From contig CALUJQ010000004.1 in the NCBI GenBank assembly GCA_944320995.1, positions 51,558 to 115,557 on the forward strand: 64,000 bases of DNA, given 5' to 3'. The notes beneath the pieces were generated by a model, which was not told the DNA's origin, searched no databases, and saw nothing but the letters and a program-made list of their open reading frames with translations. Below are positions 18,667 through 28,400 of the stretch, piece by piece. Every line of letters begins with the position of its first letter. The stretch's first letter is position 1. Position numbers and translations under genes: made by a program. This stretch comes from an uncultured Barnesiella sp. (GTDB lineage Bacteria; Bacteroidota; Bacteroidia; Bacteroidales; Barnesiellaceae).

Positions 18667-19263
18667 CTAATCGTCGTAGCGTTTCATTTCATAGCCATAG
18701 TTGGACGAGCTATAACTGTTGTCGCTGTAAAGAATCAACGTAGTAGCATAATCCTCGTCTTTGCCATAAGCCCACAGATTGGCTTGATAACGAAACATCT
18801 CGCCTTCGCCCGTAACATCGACCCACTCTTTGTAGGTTTCGTGATAGGCACTGCCGTCTTCCGACTCAAACCCGAATACGAACCCGACGAACCCCTCGCC
18901 ATCGAGATAACACGGGCAGGTATAATCGGTCATTTTTTCCGATGGCAAAACCTCTCCATTCAGACTCTGGCGGTTCAATACCACCTCGCTCGAAAAATGG
19001 AAATGAGCCTGACCGTTGGAAAATTCAATCCATTCGAGCGAGCAAGGCGCTTCTTCGCTCACATAAGCCATCTCACCTACGGGGTTCTCGACATAACCGG
19101 CTTTCACTACCCGCCATTTACCGGCAAGGGCTGTCGAATAGTTGTTCTGAATAGGTTCGTCATCACCCCCGAACAGCTCGTCCATTAATTCGCTACACGA
19201 CGTGAATGCCATCATGGTCAGAAGCAGCCATGACACTCCCAACAATTTTCTTATTCTTTCCAT
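18667..19263 (-). CDS. Lipoprotein of unknown function, paralog B of a tandem pair
   Basis: A 198-residue lipoprotein (signal ending AFTSC, Cys23). It shares blocks with its downstream neighbour: ELMDELFGGDDEPIQ, TALAGKWRVV, CSLEWIEFSNGQAHFHFS, DYTC, YGKDEDYATTLILYS, KRYDD. Differences cluster in the middle (about 50-65 and 110-160), where the loops vary in length and charge. The acidic stretch right after the lipid-bearing cysteine resembles surface-export signals of Bacteroidetes lipoproteins, though not exactly. First gene of the pair, with its own -7 box about 80 bases upstream. Function unknown. Confidence 0.75.
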   Translation of the reverse strand: MERIRKLLGVSWLLLTMMAFTSCSELMDELFGGDDEPIQNNYSTALAGKWRVVKAGYVENPVGEMAYVSEEAPCSLEWIEFSNGQAHFHFSSEVVLNRQSLNGEVLPSEKMTDYTCPCYLDGEGFVGFVFGFESEDGSAYHETYKEWVDVTGEGEMFRYQANLWAYGKDEDYATTLILYSDNSYSSSNYGYEMKRYDD

Positions 19264-19345
19264 ATTCTTACGATATAAATGATTATTTACAAACTATTTA
19301 TCCTATCTGCACTTTCCCTCTTCAAAGGGCAATCGTATTATGCTT

Positions 19346-19353
19346 CAAAGATA
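19346..19353 (-). promoter_or_regulatory. -7 box for the tandem lipoprotein operon
   Basis: Minus-strand TATCTTTG, exact match to TAnnTTTG, about 83 bases before the start at 19263. No -33 TTTG at the expected distance. Confidence 0.5.
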
Positions 19354-19435
19354 CCATTTTTATAAATAGCCATCCCCCGGAAAAGCAATATTTTTTTACA
19401 TACGACAGCCTTCCCACTCCTCTCCCATCATAAGC

Positions 19436-19472
19436 CGAGGCCGGTATTATCGTGCAGATAATACCGGCCTCG
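19436..19472. other. Perfect 16-bp inverted repeat after the uridine phosphorylase gene
   Basis: CGAGGCCGGTATTATC (19436-19451) and GATAATACCGGCCTCG (19457-19472) flank the loop GTGCA. The hairpin starts 23 bases past the phosphorylase stop, the usual terminator position, yet neither strand has a T run after the stem. It may act as a terminator or 3' stabiliser. Confidence 0.7.
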
Positions 19473-19494
19473 AAATCCCCTCTGTCGATAACTT

Positions 19495-20364
19495 TTATAT
19501 CCTTTCCAAGACTGTCTGAATAAGGTCCGAAACAGCAGTCTTGTAATTGGGATTGGCATGATGAGCCACTCGATTGGCAATAATACTGCACACGGTCATG
19601 GCTTTATGGCCCATCAGTTTTGCCAACCCGGCCAATGCCGAACTTTCCATTTCATAGTTGGTCACCACATGAGAGCCATATTTGAAAGCCTCGATTTTCT
19701 TATTCAACTCAGGATCGGCCAGCGGCAAACGCAACTCACGTCCCTGAGGACCGTAAAAACCATTTGCCGATATGGTCACTCCCCGCACCATATCTTCACC
19801 GCCGATACGGGCGACCAATTCGGAATCGGCATCGACAACATAAGGTGCTGCCCACAAAGGATTCCACTTGACGGCCTCACAAAATGATTTCTCAAAATCG
19901 AGATCGCACACTTCGTTTCGCCCGGCATAAAAATTAAGCACACCGTCGAACCCGATAGATTTCTCCGAAATGACCGGAGTCCCGATAGGTACGTGAGGTT
20001 GCAATCCGCCCGAAGTTCCTACCCGCACAAGAGTCAATTGGCGGAACTGGGGTTTTTCATACCGGGTGGTAAAATCGATGTTGGCCAGCGCATCGAGTTC
20101 GTTGACCACAATATCGATATTGTCGGTACCGATACCGTGCGACAGGCACATGACGGGTTTCCCTTTATAGGTTCCGCCAATGGTATGAAACTCGCGGCTC
20201 GACACTTCGAAATCCCGGGTATCGAAAAACGAGGCTACCAAATCAACCCGACCGGGGTCGCCTACCAAAATGACTTTATCTCTCAATTGCTCGGGGAGCA
20301 AATGCAAATGGAACACACTGCCATCGGCATTAATAATGAACTCTGATTCTGGAAAATGTTTCAT
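19495..20364 (-). CDS. udp: Nucleoside phosphorylase, uridine phosphorylase-like
   Basis: A 289-residue member of the PNP/UDP phosphorylase family that splits nucleosides with phosphate for salvage. Visible landmarks are VGDPGRVDLVASFF (phosphate-binding glycine loop), SHGIGTDNIDIVVNEL, RVGTSGGLQ and YEMESSALAGLAKLMG, the ribose-binding Met-Glu segment. Length is longer than E. coli Udp (about 253) but normal for the Bacteroidetes group. Base preference (uridine over purines) is inferred from overall similarity. Single gene. Confidence 0.88.
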   Translation of the reverse strand: MKHFPESEFIINADGSVFHLHLLPEQLRDKVILVGDPGRVDLVASFFDTRDFEVSSREFHTIGGTYKGKPVMCLSHGIGTDNIDIVVNELDALANIDFTTRYEKPQFRQLTLVRVGTSGGLQPHVPIGTPVISEKSIGFDGVLNFYAGRNEVCDLDFEKSFCEAVKWNPLWAAPYVVDADSELVARIGGEDMVRGVTISANGFYGPQGRELRLPLADPELNKKIEAFKYGSHVVTNYEMESSALAGLAKLMGHKAMTVCSIIANRVAHHANPNYKTAVSDLIQTVLERI

Positions 20365-20405
20365 AACTGTTTTTTTTTACACGGCCGCTATCAAGCGACA
20401 AAACT

Positions 20406-20437
20406 CGAAGATACTAATTGTAGGTGTATCTGCGAAA
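20406..20437 (-). promoter_or_regulatory. Near-consensus promoter for the uridine phosphorylase gene
   Basis: Minus strand TTTC (20437-20434), 20 bases, TATCTTCG (20413-20406). One mismatch in each box. Leader about 35 bases. Confidence 0.45.
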
Positions 20438-20476
20438 TGGTTTACACTAATTTTTCACATATAAGGTTCTCTATAA

Positions 20477-20521
20477 GAAAAAGGCAGTCGCCTTTCTCCT
20501 GTATAAGGAGAAAGACGACTG
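20477..20521 (-). terminator. Terminator of the glycogen operon
   Basis: Stem of 15 bp, 20485-20499 with 20507-20521 (CAGTCG...CTTTCTCC against GGAGAAAG...CGACTG, one G-T pair), followed on the minus strand by CCTTTTTC. It starts 17 bases past the GH57 stop. Confidence 0.85.
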
Positions 20522-20537
20522 TTTGGGTATTGCTGCA

Positions 20538-21914
20538 TCAAGATTTTTTGGCCGCCGGTTTCTTTGCAGATTCGGCATTCTTCGTCTCTTTCTCCTTTTT
20601 AGCCTCGGCCCGTTTGGAGTGTCGTTCAATCCGAGCCGACTTCAACTCTTTCTGTAACATCTCTATCTCGGAGGCTTGGTTTCGAATCGTCGTCAACAAC
20701 GCATTCAATTCTTCGTTTTCAATCGATTCGGGATATTGGGCCTCTACCCGCACGATAAAGTCGCTCAGTACATTCATATAGTTTATAAACGCTTCATACG
20801 GCGTGTCATACGGGCTGTAATGGCTGTGTACGGCGCCATCGGAGAGGTACTTCGTACACATGTAATAGAAGTGGTCGCTGGCTTGCAGGTAATACCAGTC
20901 CTGTTTCAGACGGCGGTCATCGCACAACCGTACACGCTCGGCTACTGAATACAACTTGTGGAAGGCTTCGTTTTGCAAGGTATTTCCCAACCATGCACTC
21001 ACGTCGCGTGCTTCATCGGCCCACGACATGGGATAAGGAACCGAGAGGGCATCGACCGGTTTCAATTTGCTGATGGCTTCGGTAGGTGTGCAGAACCCTA
21101 CGCCCTCCTGCTCGGCAAAACGGGGTAAGGCTTTCATGAACTCGAAGATTCCCGATTCACGGGGTTGCAACTCACCCAGCGTCTCGTAATTCATAAAGAG
21201 GTTGATAATAGGCTCTTCTTCGGGATAGTTCTTTATCCATGAGATAAATTTATCGGCGGTCAGAGGATAGTCGCTCCATTCATAATTGGAGAAGCGGAAC
21301 GAAATATCGTCGCTCATCTTATAGTTTTTCAACAGCATTTTCAGCTTGGGAGCCGCAGCCGAACAATAGAGGTAGTTGGGGCTCTTCCAACCCAAAATAT
21401 GTTTGGCACCCTCGGTAATCACACCCTTGAATCCCATCGAAGCAATCATCGAAGCAATGTCGTCGGAGAAAATCAACTCGGTATTGCGGAATACTTTGGG
21501 TTTTACGCCGAAGAGTTGTTCGATCTTTTCGTCGTGATGTTTTACCTGTATCCTGAATTCCTCGGGGTCACACAACGAAGCCAACGAGTGAGCATAGGTC
21601 TCTGACAGGAATTCCACACAGTCGGTTTTCACCAACTCTTTCATGCTGTCGATAAACTCGGGCACATAAAGTTCAAGTTGCTCCAATGCCACACCCGATA
21701 TGGAGAAAGCCACCTTGAATTTTCCATTGGCATTCTTAATCATTTCGAGCAAGGTCGCATTGGCCGGCAAATAGGAGCGTTGTGCAATGCGCGTGATAAT
21801 ATCGTCGTTGGCGAAATCATCATAGTAATAATGGTCATTACCGATGTCGAAGAAACGATAGCGTTTCAATCGGAACGGTTGATGAATTTGAAAATAGAAA
21901 CAAATAGTTTTCAT
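20538..21914 (-). CDS. GH57 family alpha-amylase-like glycoside hydrolase
   Basis: A 458-residue cytosolic enzyme acting on alpha-glucans, most likely glycogen or released maltodextrins. GH57 conserved regions are visible: FQIHQP (8-13), LSETYAHS (103-110), RNTELIFSDD with the expected nucleophile E146, and the later SDYPLTADKF region carrying the acid/base Asp area. The C-terminus from about residue 395 is a helical coiled-coil followed by a lysine/alanine-rich tail (AKKEKETKNAESAKKPAAKKS), an unusual extension that may bind a polyanion or act as a flexible end. Last gene of the three-gene glycogen operon, 20 bases after the transferase. Confidence 0.92.
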   Translation of the reverse strand: MKTICFYFQIHQPFRLKRYRFFDIGNDHYYYDDFANDDIITRIAQRSYLPANATLLEMIKNANGKFKVAFSISGVALEQLELYVPEFIDSMKELVKTDCVEFLSETYAHSLASLCDPEEFRIQVKHHDEKIEQLFGVKPKVFRNTELIFSDDIASMIASMGFKGVITEGAKHILGWKSPNYLYCSAAAPKLKMLLKNYKMSDDISFRFSNYEWSDYPLTADKFISWIKNYPEEEPIINLFMNYETLGELQPRESGIFEFMKALPRFAEQEGVGFCTPTEAISKLKPVDALSVPYPMSWADEARDVSAWLGNTLQNEAFHKLYSVAERVRLCDDRRLKQDWYYLQASDHFYYMCTKYLSDGAVHSHYSPYDTPYEAFINYMNVLSDFIVRVEAQYPESIENEELNALLTTIRNQASEIEMLQKELKSARIERHSKRAEAKKEKETKNAESAKKPAAKKS

Positions 21915-21934
21915 ATAAGGTTGTATTTTTTCCG

Positions 21935-23203
21935 TTAGTTATTATTGCGCATCACACTGTGGTAAATGTCGATCACCTTTTGGCCGGCATATTTCCATTT
22001 GATTTCATTTACCTCCCGTTCGCCTTCCTCGCGCAATTGTTTATAGATGGCCGGGTAAGTAATGATCGAGTAAATGGCATCGGCCATGGCATCGATATCC
22101 CAATAATCGGTTTTAATGACATTGGTCAAAATTTCGGCACAACCCGATTGTTTCGAGATAATCGATGGCACGCCCACCTGCATGGCTTCGAGCGGAGAGA
22201 TACCGAAGGGTTCCGAAACCGAAGGCATGACATACACATCGCTCGCTTTCAGCATCTCGTACACCTGCCGGCCTCTCAAGAATCCGGTAAAGTGGAATCG
22301 GTCGGAGATGTTCCGTTGAGCCGCCAAATGAATCATCTTGTTCATCATATCGCCGCTCCCGGCCATGACAAACCGCACTCGATTGGTCTTGCGCAACACG
22401 CGGGCCGCAGCCTCCACAAAGTATTCCGGGCCCTTCTGCATGGTAATACGGCCCAAGAAAGTGACCACTTTCTCTTTCGGATTGTGTGGCATCTCTATGG
22501 ATTTGATCTCTTCGCTCAGAGGCTCCACCGCGTTGTGAACCGTAGTTACCTTAGCCGGGTCGATGTGATACTTCTCGATTACGGTCTGGCGGGTGAGATT
22601 GCTCACCGTGATAATGTGGTCGGCATGCAACATACCATCGCGCTCGATATTGTAAACCGTGGGGTTCACATTTCCCCGGCTCCGGTCAAAATCGGTTGCA
22701 TGCACATGGATTACCAGCGGCTTGCCACTCACTTGTTTGGCATGAATACCGGCCGGATAGGTCAACCAGTCGTGCGAATGGATCACATCGAACTGTTCCG
22801 TGCGGGCTATCACACCGGCAACAATCGAATAGTTGTTGATCTCTTCCATCAAATTGTCGGGATAGCGCCCCGAAAATTCAATACAGCCCAGATCGTTTGT
22901 TTTCAAATAATTAAAATCTGCATATATATGGCTGCGAAGGTCGAAATATTCTTGGGGGTCCATACAGTAACCGTATCGTTGCTGCACATAATCCCAACTT
23001 ACATCACGCCACGCAACAGGGGTATTGGCTGCCCCTATAATATGAGCAAAAGTTTTATCCTCATCTCCGTATGGCTTAGGTATGACAAAGGTGATCTCCA
23101 TATTGCCACACTCTGCCATGCCTTTGGTCAGTCCATAACTGGCCGTGCCCAAACCTCCCAAGATATGAGGGGGAAATTCCCAACCGAACATAAGCGCTTT
23201 CAT
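21935..23203 (-). CDS. GT4 family glycosyltransferase, glycogen synthase-like
   Basis: A 422-residue GT-B fold transferase. The N-terminal loop FGWEFPPHILGGLGTASYGL is the nucleotide-sugar/acceptor loop of glycogen synthase-like GT4 enzymes, DVIHSHDWLTYPAG follows, and the C-terminal donor site has FLGRITMQKGPEYF and the E-x7-E motif in SVSEPFGISPLEAMQVG. It most likely extends alpha-1,4-glucan chains using ADP- or UDP-glucose. Placement between a debranching enzyme and GH57 is the standard Bacteroides glycogen arrangement. Donor identity is not readable. Confidence 0.92.
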   Translation of the reverse strand: MKALMFGWEFPPHILGGLGTASYGLTKGMAECGNMEITFVIPKPYGDEDKTFAHIIGAANTPVAWRDVSWDYVQQRYGYCMDPQEYFDLRSHIYADFNYLKTNDLGCIEFSGRYPDNLMEEINNYSIVAGVIARTEQFDVIHSHDWLTYPAGIHAKQVSGKPLVIHVHATDFDRSRGNVNPTVYNIERDGMLHADHIITVSNLTRQTVIEKYHIDPAKVTTVHNAVEPLSEEIKSIEMPHNPKEKVVTFLGRITMQKGPEYFVEAAARVLRKTNRVRFVMAGSGDMMNKMIHLAAQRNISDRFHFTGFLRGRQVYEMLKASDVYVMPSVSEPFGISPLEAMQVGVPSIISKQSGCAEILTNVIKTDYWDIDAMADAIYSIITYPAIYKQLREEGEREVNEIKWKYAGQKVIDIYHSVMRNNN

Positions 23204-23222
23204 AGGTATCGGATATTAGGCT

Positions 23223-25169
23223 TTACATGTTATACTTCTTCAATAATTTCAATACTCTCAATATTTCACCGACGTTGGCTGCATAGCTAATCGCTCCACG
23301 ACCGGCAAAAGGAGGATTCCCATCGAACAATTCGGAGATGGAACCGATACAAGTCTGCGACATCTCATCTTCAAAGCCGATGAGCATACGTTCCAAGAAC
23401 GAAACGCCACTGATACCGAATATCTTCAAATAGGCATCGGCATAAGCCCCCATCAACCACGGGCGGGCGGGGCCTTGGTGATAGGCATATTCCCGCTCGG
23501 TTTGCGAACCTACATAGGTAGGATTGTATCCGTAGCTCTTGGGACTAAGGGTACGAATTCCCTTGGGGGTCAACAACTCGCGGGTTACCACCTCCAACGC
23601 GCGTTTACGCTGCCGCTTGTCAAGCGGCGAATAGTCGAGCGACAAGGCTATCAACATATTGGGTCGTACGCTCCAATCGGACATCGGGCCATCGACATAG
23701 TCGATCAGATAGCCATAATCGTTCAGGAACGTGCTGACAAACGACTCGCCCGCCTTGTCGGCAATGGCATTCCATTGCTCGACCTTCGAGGCCAACTCCT
23801 TATCGTCGGCAAAGAGTGCTACGGCAAATTTCAGGGCATTATACCACAAGCCGTTGAATTCTACCAAATAACCGCTCCTCGGGTTTACGGGACGCCCGTC
23901 GACAACGGCATTCATCCACGACGCCACTTTGTCTTTTCCATTGGTATAGAGTAGACCGTTATCATGCAGGAAAAGATTGGGGTGTTTCCCCTTGATGATA
24001 TGTTCCAAAATATCAATCACAAACCGGCCATATTTCCCACGACACACCTCCATACCTTTCTCTTTGGCATAGTGGTAGATAGTCCATAAAGCCCACAGCG
24101 GTATATCGGGCAAATCGATTTCACCAATTGTCTCGTCGAGTTCGCCTGTCGTCATAAAACGCCGCAAAGCTTTCTCCGAAGAGGCCATCACATCATCAAA
24201 GGTCTTTTCATCGCCTATCGCCAATGTACAGCCCGGCAAAGCGATGAACTGATCGCGAGCCCTGACTCCGAACCACGGATAACCGGCCAGCAGATAATGG
24301 CCTTTCTTCATCTTGAAATAGAACTGTTGTGCCGAGTTTTTCAAACAGTTGTAGAAACTCGACCGGCACATGTGCCGGCTGGCAAGTTCTTCATCGTAGG
24401 TACGGGTAAGCGTACGGGGTTTGGCCTCGACCGTCCCGGCCGAGAAGATAATGCTCTCTCCCTTCTTAATAGGAATTTCGAAATAGCCCGGCACATAAAG
24501 ATCTTCCTGATAAGGATAACCCCGCTCTTGGTCTTTGATATATTCTATCCCTTTGTACCAATGGGGATCGAATACGAATTTCGGCTCTTTATTGAACTGC
24601 ATGTACAACCGGGGATAGCCTTGGTACAAGCAGCAACTTATGCCGTTGGCAGCCTCCTCATACCGTTGGTCGAGCACATAATTCTCCACACACAACTCAT
24701 TGGCGTTACGGAATGCGAGGAACGGGCGGAATTGCAATATCGTCGGCGAGTGGGCATCGACCAGCGTATATTTGATCAATATACGGTTTTCATGCGAAAT
24801 AAACACTTTCTCCTTGGTCAGGATTACTCCGCCCACGCGATACATCGTCTGAGGCACAGACTCGCAATTAAACTCTCGAATGTACTTATGCCCATTAGGG
24901 CTGTAACAGTCACCTCTATATTTGTGCAAGCCCAAATTAAAAGCGGCCCCGTGCTGAATTACAGTCTCGTCCAAAGAAGACAACATCACATGGTTATCCT
25001 TATCCAACTCGGGAATGGGAATAACCAGCAAACCATGTTGCTTACGAGTATTGCAATCAACAATAGTCGTACAATGATAAGCCCCCGATTTATTGGTTCG
25101 CAGCATCTCTTTCGGGAGCGACCATTCGAGGTTTATCATTAAGTTTTTGTCAAATTTCAGATAACTCAT
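23223..25169 (-). CDS. Glycogen debranching enzyme (GH133 amylo-alpha-1,6-glucosidase type)
   Basis: Read from ATG 25169 the protein has 648 residues; an upstream TTG in frame adds four codons. The N-terminal half is the Bacteroides-type GDE_N domain (MLSSLDETVIQHGAAFNLGLHKYRG), the C-terminal half an (alpha/alpha)6 barrel with GYPWFGVRARDQFIALPG, LDETIGEIDLPD and the catalytic region near DGRPVNPRSGYLVEFNGLWYNAL. It removes alpha-1,6 branches of glycogen. First gene of the operon; the transferase follows after 19 bases. A candidate activator site and promoter lie just upstream. Confidence 0.94.
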   Translation of the reverse strand: MSYLKFDKNLMINLEWSLPKEMLRTNKSGAYHCTTIVDCNTRKQHGLLVIPIPELDKDNHVMLSSLDETVIQHGAAFNLGLHKYRGDCYSPNGHKYIREFNCESVPQTMYRVGGVILTKEKVFISHENRILIKYTLVDAHSPTILQFRPFLAFRNANELCVENYVLDQRYEEAANGISCCLYQGYPRLYMQFNKEPKFVFDPHWYKGIEYIKDQERGYPYQEDLYVPGYFEIPIKKGESIIFSAGTVEAKPRTLTRTYDEELASRHMCRSSFYNCLKNSAQQFYFKMKKGHYLLAGYPWFGVRARDQFIALPGCTLAIGDEKTFDDVMASSEKALRRFMTTGELDETIGEIDLPDIPLWALWTIYHYAKEKGMEVCRGKYGRFVIDILEHIIKGKHPNLFLHDNGLLYTNGKDKVASWMNAVVDGRPVNPRSGYLVEFNGLWYNALKFAVALFADDKELASKVEQWNAIADKAGESFVSTFLNDYGYLIDYVDGPMSDWSVRPNMLIALSLDYSPLDKRQRKRALEVVTRELLTPKGIRTLSPKSYGYNPTYVGSQTEREYAYHQGPARPWLMGAYADAYLKIFGISGVSFLERMLIGFEDEMSQTCIGSISELFDGNPPFAGRGAISYAANVGEILRVLKLLKKYNM

Positions 25170-25287
25170 ATTTCTATTCAATTACTCTGTCGTTTTCCGT
25201 TTAGTTTAGTTTCTTCCCTCACTAAGTAAAAACGGGTGTTTTTCACAAGTTGCCGTAAGTTTTAGAAACCGGTTTTAATATTTGTTA

Positions 25288-25319
25288 CGAATTTAACACA
25301 ACCTACCCTAAAAAACAAA
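25288..25319 (-). promoter_or_regulatory. Promoter of the glycogen operon
   Basis: Minus strand TTTG (25319-25316), exactly 20 bases, TAAATTCG (25295-25288; one mismatch to TAnnTTTG). Predicted leader about 110 bases. Confidence 0.55.
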
Positions 25320-25330
25320 CATTTTGCCAC

Positions 25331-25348
25331 CGAAAAAGGCATGTTTTT
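25331..25348 (-). promoter_or_regulatory. 18-bp element shared with the MFS promoter (copy 1)
   Basis: Plus-strand CGAAAAAGGCATGTTTTT is repeated base for base at 42747-42764 in the same orientation relative to its gene. It lies 12 bases upstream of the -33 box, an activator position. A looser relative, AAAAACGGGTGTTTTTCA, occurs at about 25228-25245 in the leader. Confidence 0.45.
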
Positions 25349-25402
25349 CAACATATATCTACAATAAACAATGAATCAGCAATTTAGAACTATTACAAAA
25401 TA

Positions 25403-25434
25403 GAAAGAGTTCCGACAATTATCGGAACTCTTTC
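25403..25434 (-). terminator. Terminator of the giant repeat-protein gene
   Basis: Perfect 13-bp stem, GAAAGAGTTCCGA (25403-25415) with TCGGAACTCTTTC (25422-25434), followed on the minus strand by TATTTTG. It is 18 bases past the stop. Confidence 0.8.
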
Positions 25435-25452
25435 GGTCGTATGATACTATTT

Positions 25453-28400
25453 TTACAGTTTCACCACACGCTCTACACAGTCGCCGGTCCGTACCAAATA
25501 AACACCTTTGGACAATCCCGACATATCGATTACCGTTGTGCCTTCTACCGGCTCGGTAACCGAAACAACATGACCGGCCAAACTATATATGTAAATAGGA
25601 GCATCGGCTGCATTTACATAAAGCGAACCGGATACGGCTGTCGGATAGATACGCACTTCCGATTTTACCGATTCTACTGCCGTATAACCCGGGTCTTGGT
25701 CGGTAAATACAGGATAGCCGTCGTTAAGTTGAGGATCTACTTTCCAGTATAAGAATTCATAAGAATATTCATACATGTCATTATAAGTTCTCACTCCATC
25801 ATTCAACAATGCGGCAAAGGCTTCACTCTTCATCTCATCGGCACTTTTTGCCTCGCCAACATAAGAACCTTCTGTGGCTACGCAAGTCGACAGATAGAAG
25901 AGATTATTCAACTCGCCATAGCGGTTCGGAGCAATTGGATAGGCCCAACCTTCGGTTGTCGATACCGAGCCCACATTGTAGCAGTTCTTTATCTCGGAAT
26001 AACTAATCACATTATATCCCAAGATTCCTCCGACATAACCGGTTCCATCGAGTGTAATATCTGCTGCATTATAATTATTCCAAACCCAAACAAAGTCAGT
26101 TATATATCCAACAGCTCCGCCTACAAAAGAGTCATTATCAGGAACGCCATGAACAGTCACATCTGCATGATTACTACTATTGAAAATCAGCGAGATTCTT
26201 TGTTCTCCATTATAGATATCTCCCAAAGCATATCCGACAAGTCCAGCAGAATAAATATTATAAGACATATATGTACCGGTATTTACTACATCGGCCGTCA
26301 CTGTTCCATAGTTCTCACACTCCTGAACTGTAGAGCTCGATAGATAACCGGCTATTCCGCCTGCATAACCTCTCGGTCCGTCAAAATTTATTGTGGCATA
26401 ACTGATGCAAGAATTTATCACCGATTTATAGACATAAGCAACTATTCCACCTACATATGCAGCGCCTGAACCTTTCACAAAACAGTCATCAGCCAAAACA
26501 ATATTCGAAAGAGTAGCTTGCCATACATTTCCGAAAAGGCCGGCAATAGCAAGATCGGCCGAGGTTATTTCACAATACAAATTATGGATTTCATAACCGC
26601 CTCCATAGAAGTTTCCTTGGAATGGAATGGTTGCCGTACCTATCGGCTCCCATTTCAAACCGGCCAGATCGATGTCGCTTGTCAGTGTAATGGTTCTCCC
26701 CGCAAATATATTACCTGTCTTTACTAAATAAGCCAACCCGGCCAACTGTGCAGGGGTAGAAATTTCAAAATCCGACAGCGATTCATTGTACCACGAGATG
26801 TCATAATTCCCTTCCGAGGTCCACCAACCGCCAGCCTCTATACCTTCGCCGAATACGGGATATCCGCTATTTTGCCCAGCTTGAATTTCCCACGAAAGGA
26901 GGGATGTCAACTCAGGATCGTTATTCATCAATGCGGTTGCATTCTCGGTCAGCAACGCGGCAAAATCGGCCGTTTTCATCTCAGCGGCCTGCATTCCCAC
27001 ACCTTTGGCATTCAATCCGGCTGTATCAACCACACAAGCTACATCGTAGTAAGCATTTTCAACGGTAGAGACACTATTGCAGGCAATCGGAGCAAAGGAA
27101 ACCTTGGGTGTGACATCAGGATCTTCCAATACGCCCGTAGCCGCGAGTTTCCCGGTATTATAGACATTATTTACTCGAGTATAATCGGCACTTATACCTC
27201 CCACATAGAGCATAGGGGCCTGTCCCGAAATTTCGCCATGGTTATAGCCATTCTGTACAATAGAATTTACGGCAACCAAACCCGAAACAAATACTTCTCC
27301 GTAATCCGATTCTACCACAATTTTTCCGGCATTCGACGAATTATAAACCGGCTTATAAGAATTATCAAAGCCCAAAATACCTGCTGCGAATACCTCGGAA
27401 TAAAGGCTTCGTACTTCTACTCGAGCCTTGTTATGACAATTGTCCATTTGCTCTCCACCAAATAGGCCACAGACTCCACCTACATAAAGAGACTGCGAGC
27501 CCGTAGCGACACTCAGCACAGAACAATCCTCGGCCAACGTGATATTTCGCATCTCTCCGTTATTATATCCAAACAATCCGCTTAACACCGAAGATGTCCC
27601 TTGTGCATAGGCATAGGCTTTTGTATTTATCGTCATATTGTGGATTGTATGGCCTCCGCCATCAAAATATCCGTAAAATACAGCTGTCGATCCCACTTTT
27701 CGGCTGTCGCGGCCGATAGGAACCCACAAGTGGCCGGCCAGATCGATATCATTGGCCAAGGTTACCGTTTTCCCGATAAATTCGTGACAGGTATTTACCA
27801 AATAGGCTAACCCGGCCAACTGCGCCGGAGTAGAGAGTGTAAACTCATATTGCGACTCGTCGTACCACGATATGTCGTAATTCCCCTCCGAAGTCCACCA
27901 GTTCGTGGCTACCTCTTTCTCTTGAGACAATTCCGGTCCGTTCGTACCCATTTGCCACCGATTCAACGACGCAACGAAAGGATCGCTCGAAACAATCTCC
28001 GTCACGCTTGTATTCAACGACGTCACAAACGAAGCCGAGAGCAAATCATCTTGTGCAAGAACTCGATCTGTATCGTCAACACCATCGGGCAAACAACCTT
28101 GTCGATAATAGCTGTTCTCAATAAAGGTTTCATCTTCTTCTCCGACAAGACCACCTATAAAAGATTCAGCGTCTTGCCGAGTTGCACTAAACGGAAGACT
28201 AAACCTATTTTGGTAACCCAACAACTGGTTATCTTCATACAATACCATGATCAACTCGGAAAATGTAGTTGATCTGAAATCGATTTGATTCTTATCTCCC
28301 GACAAACTTACCACGAGTTCTCCTTCCCGCTCCAATTCACTCTCTATGATTGTAGAATATGCAGTCTTATCCGACTTCGCCACAACCTGCTGCCCCATAG

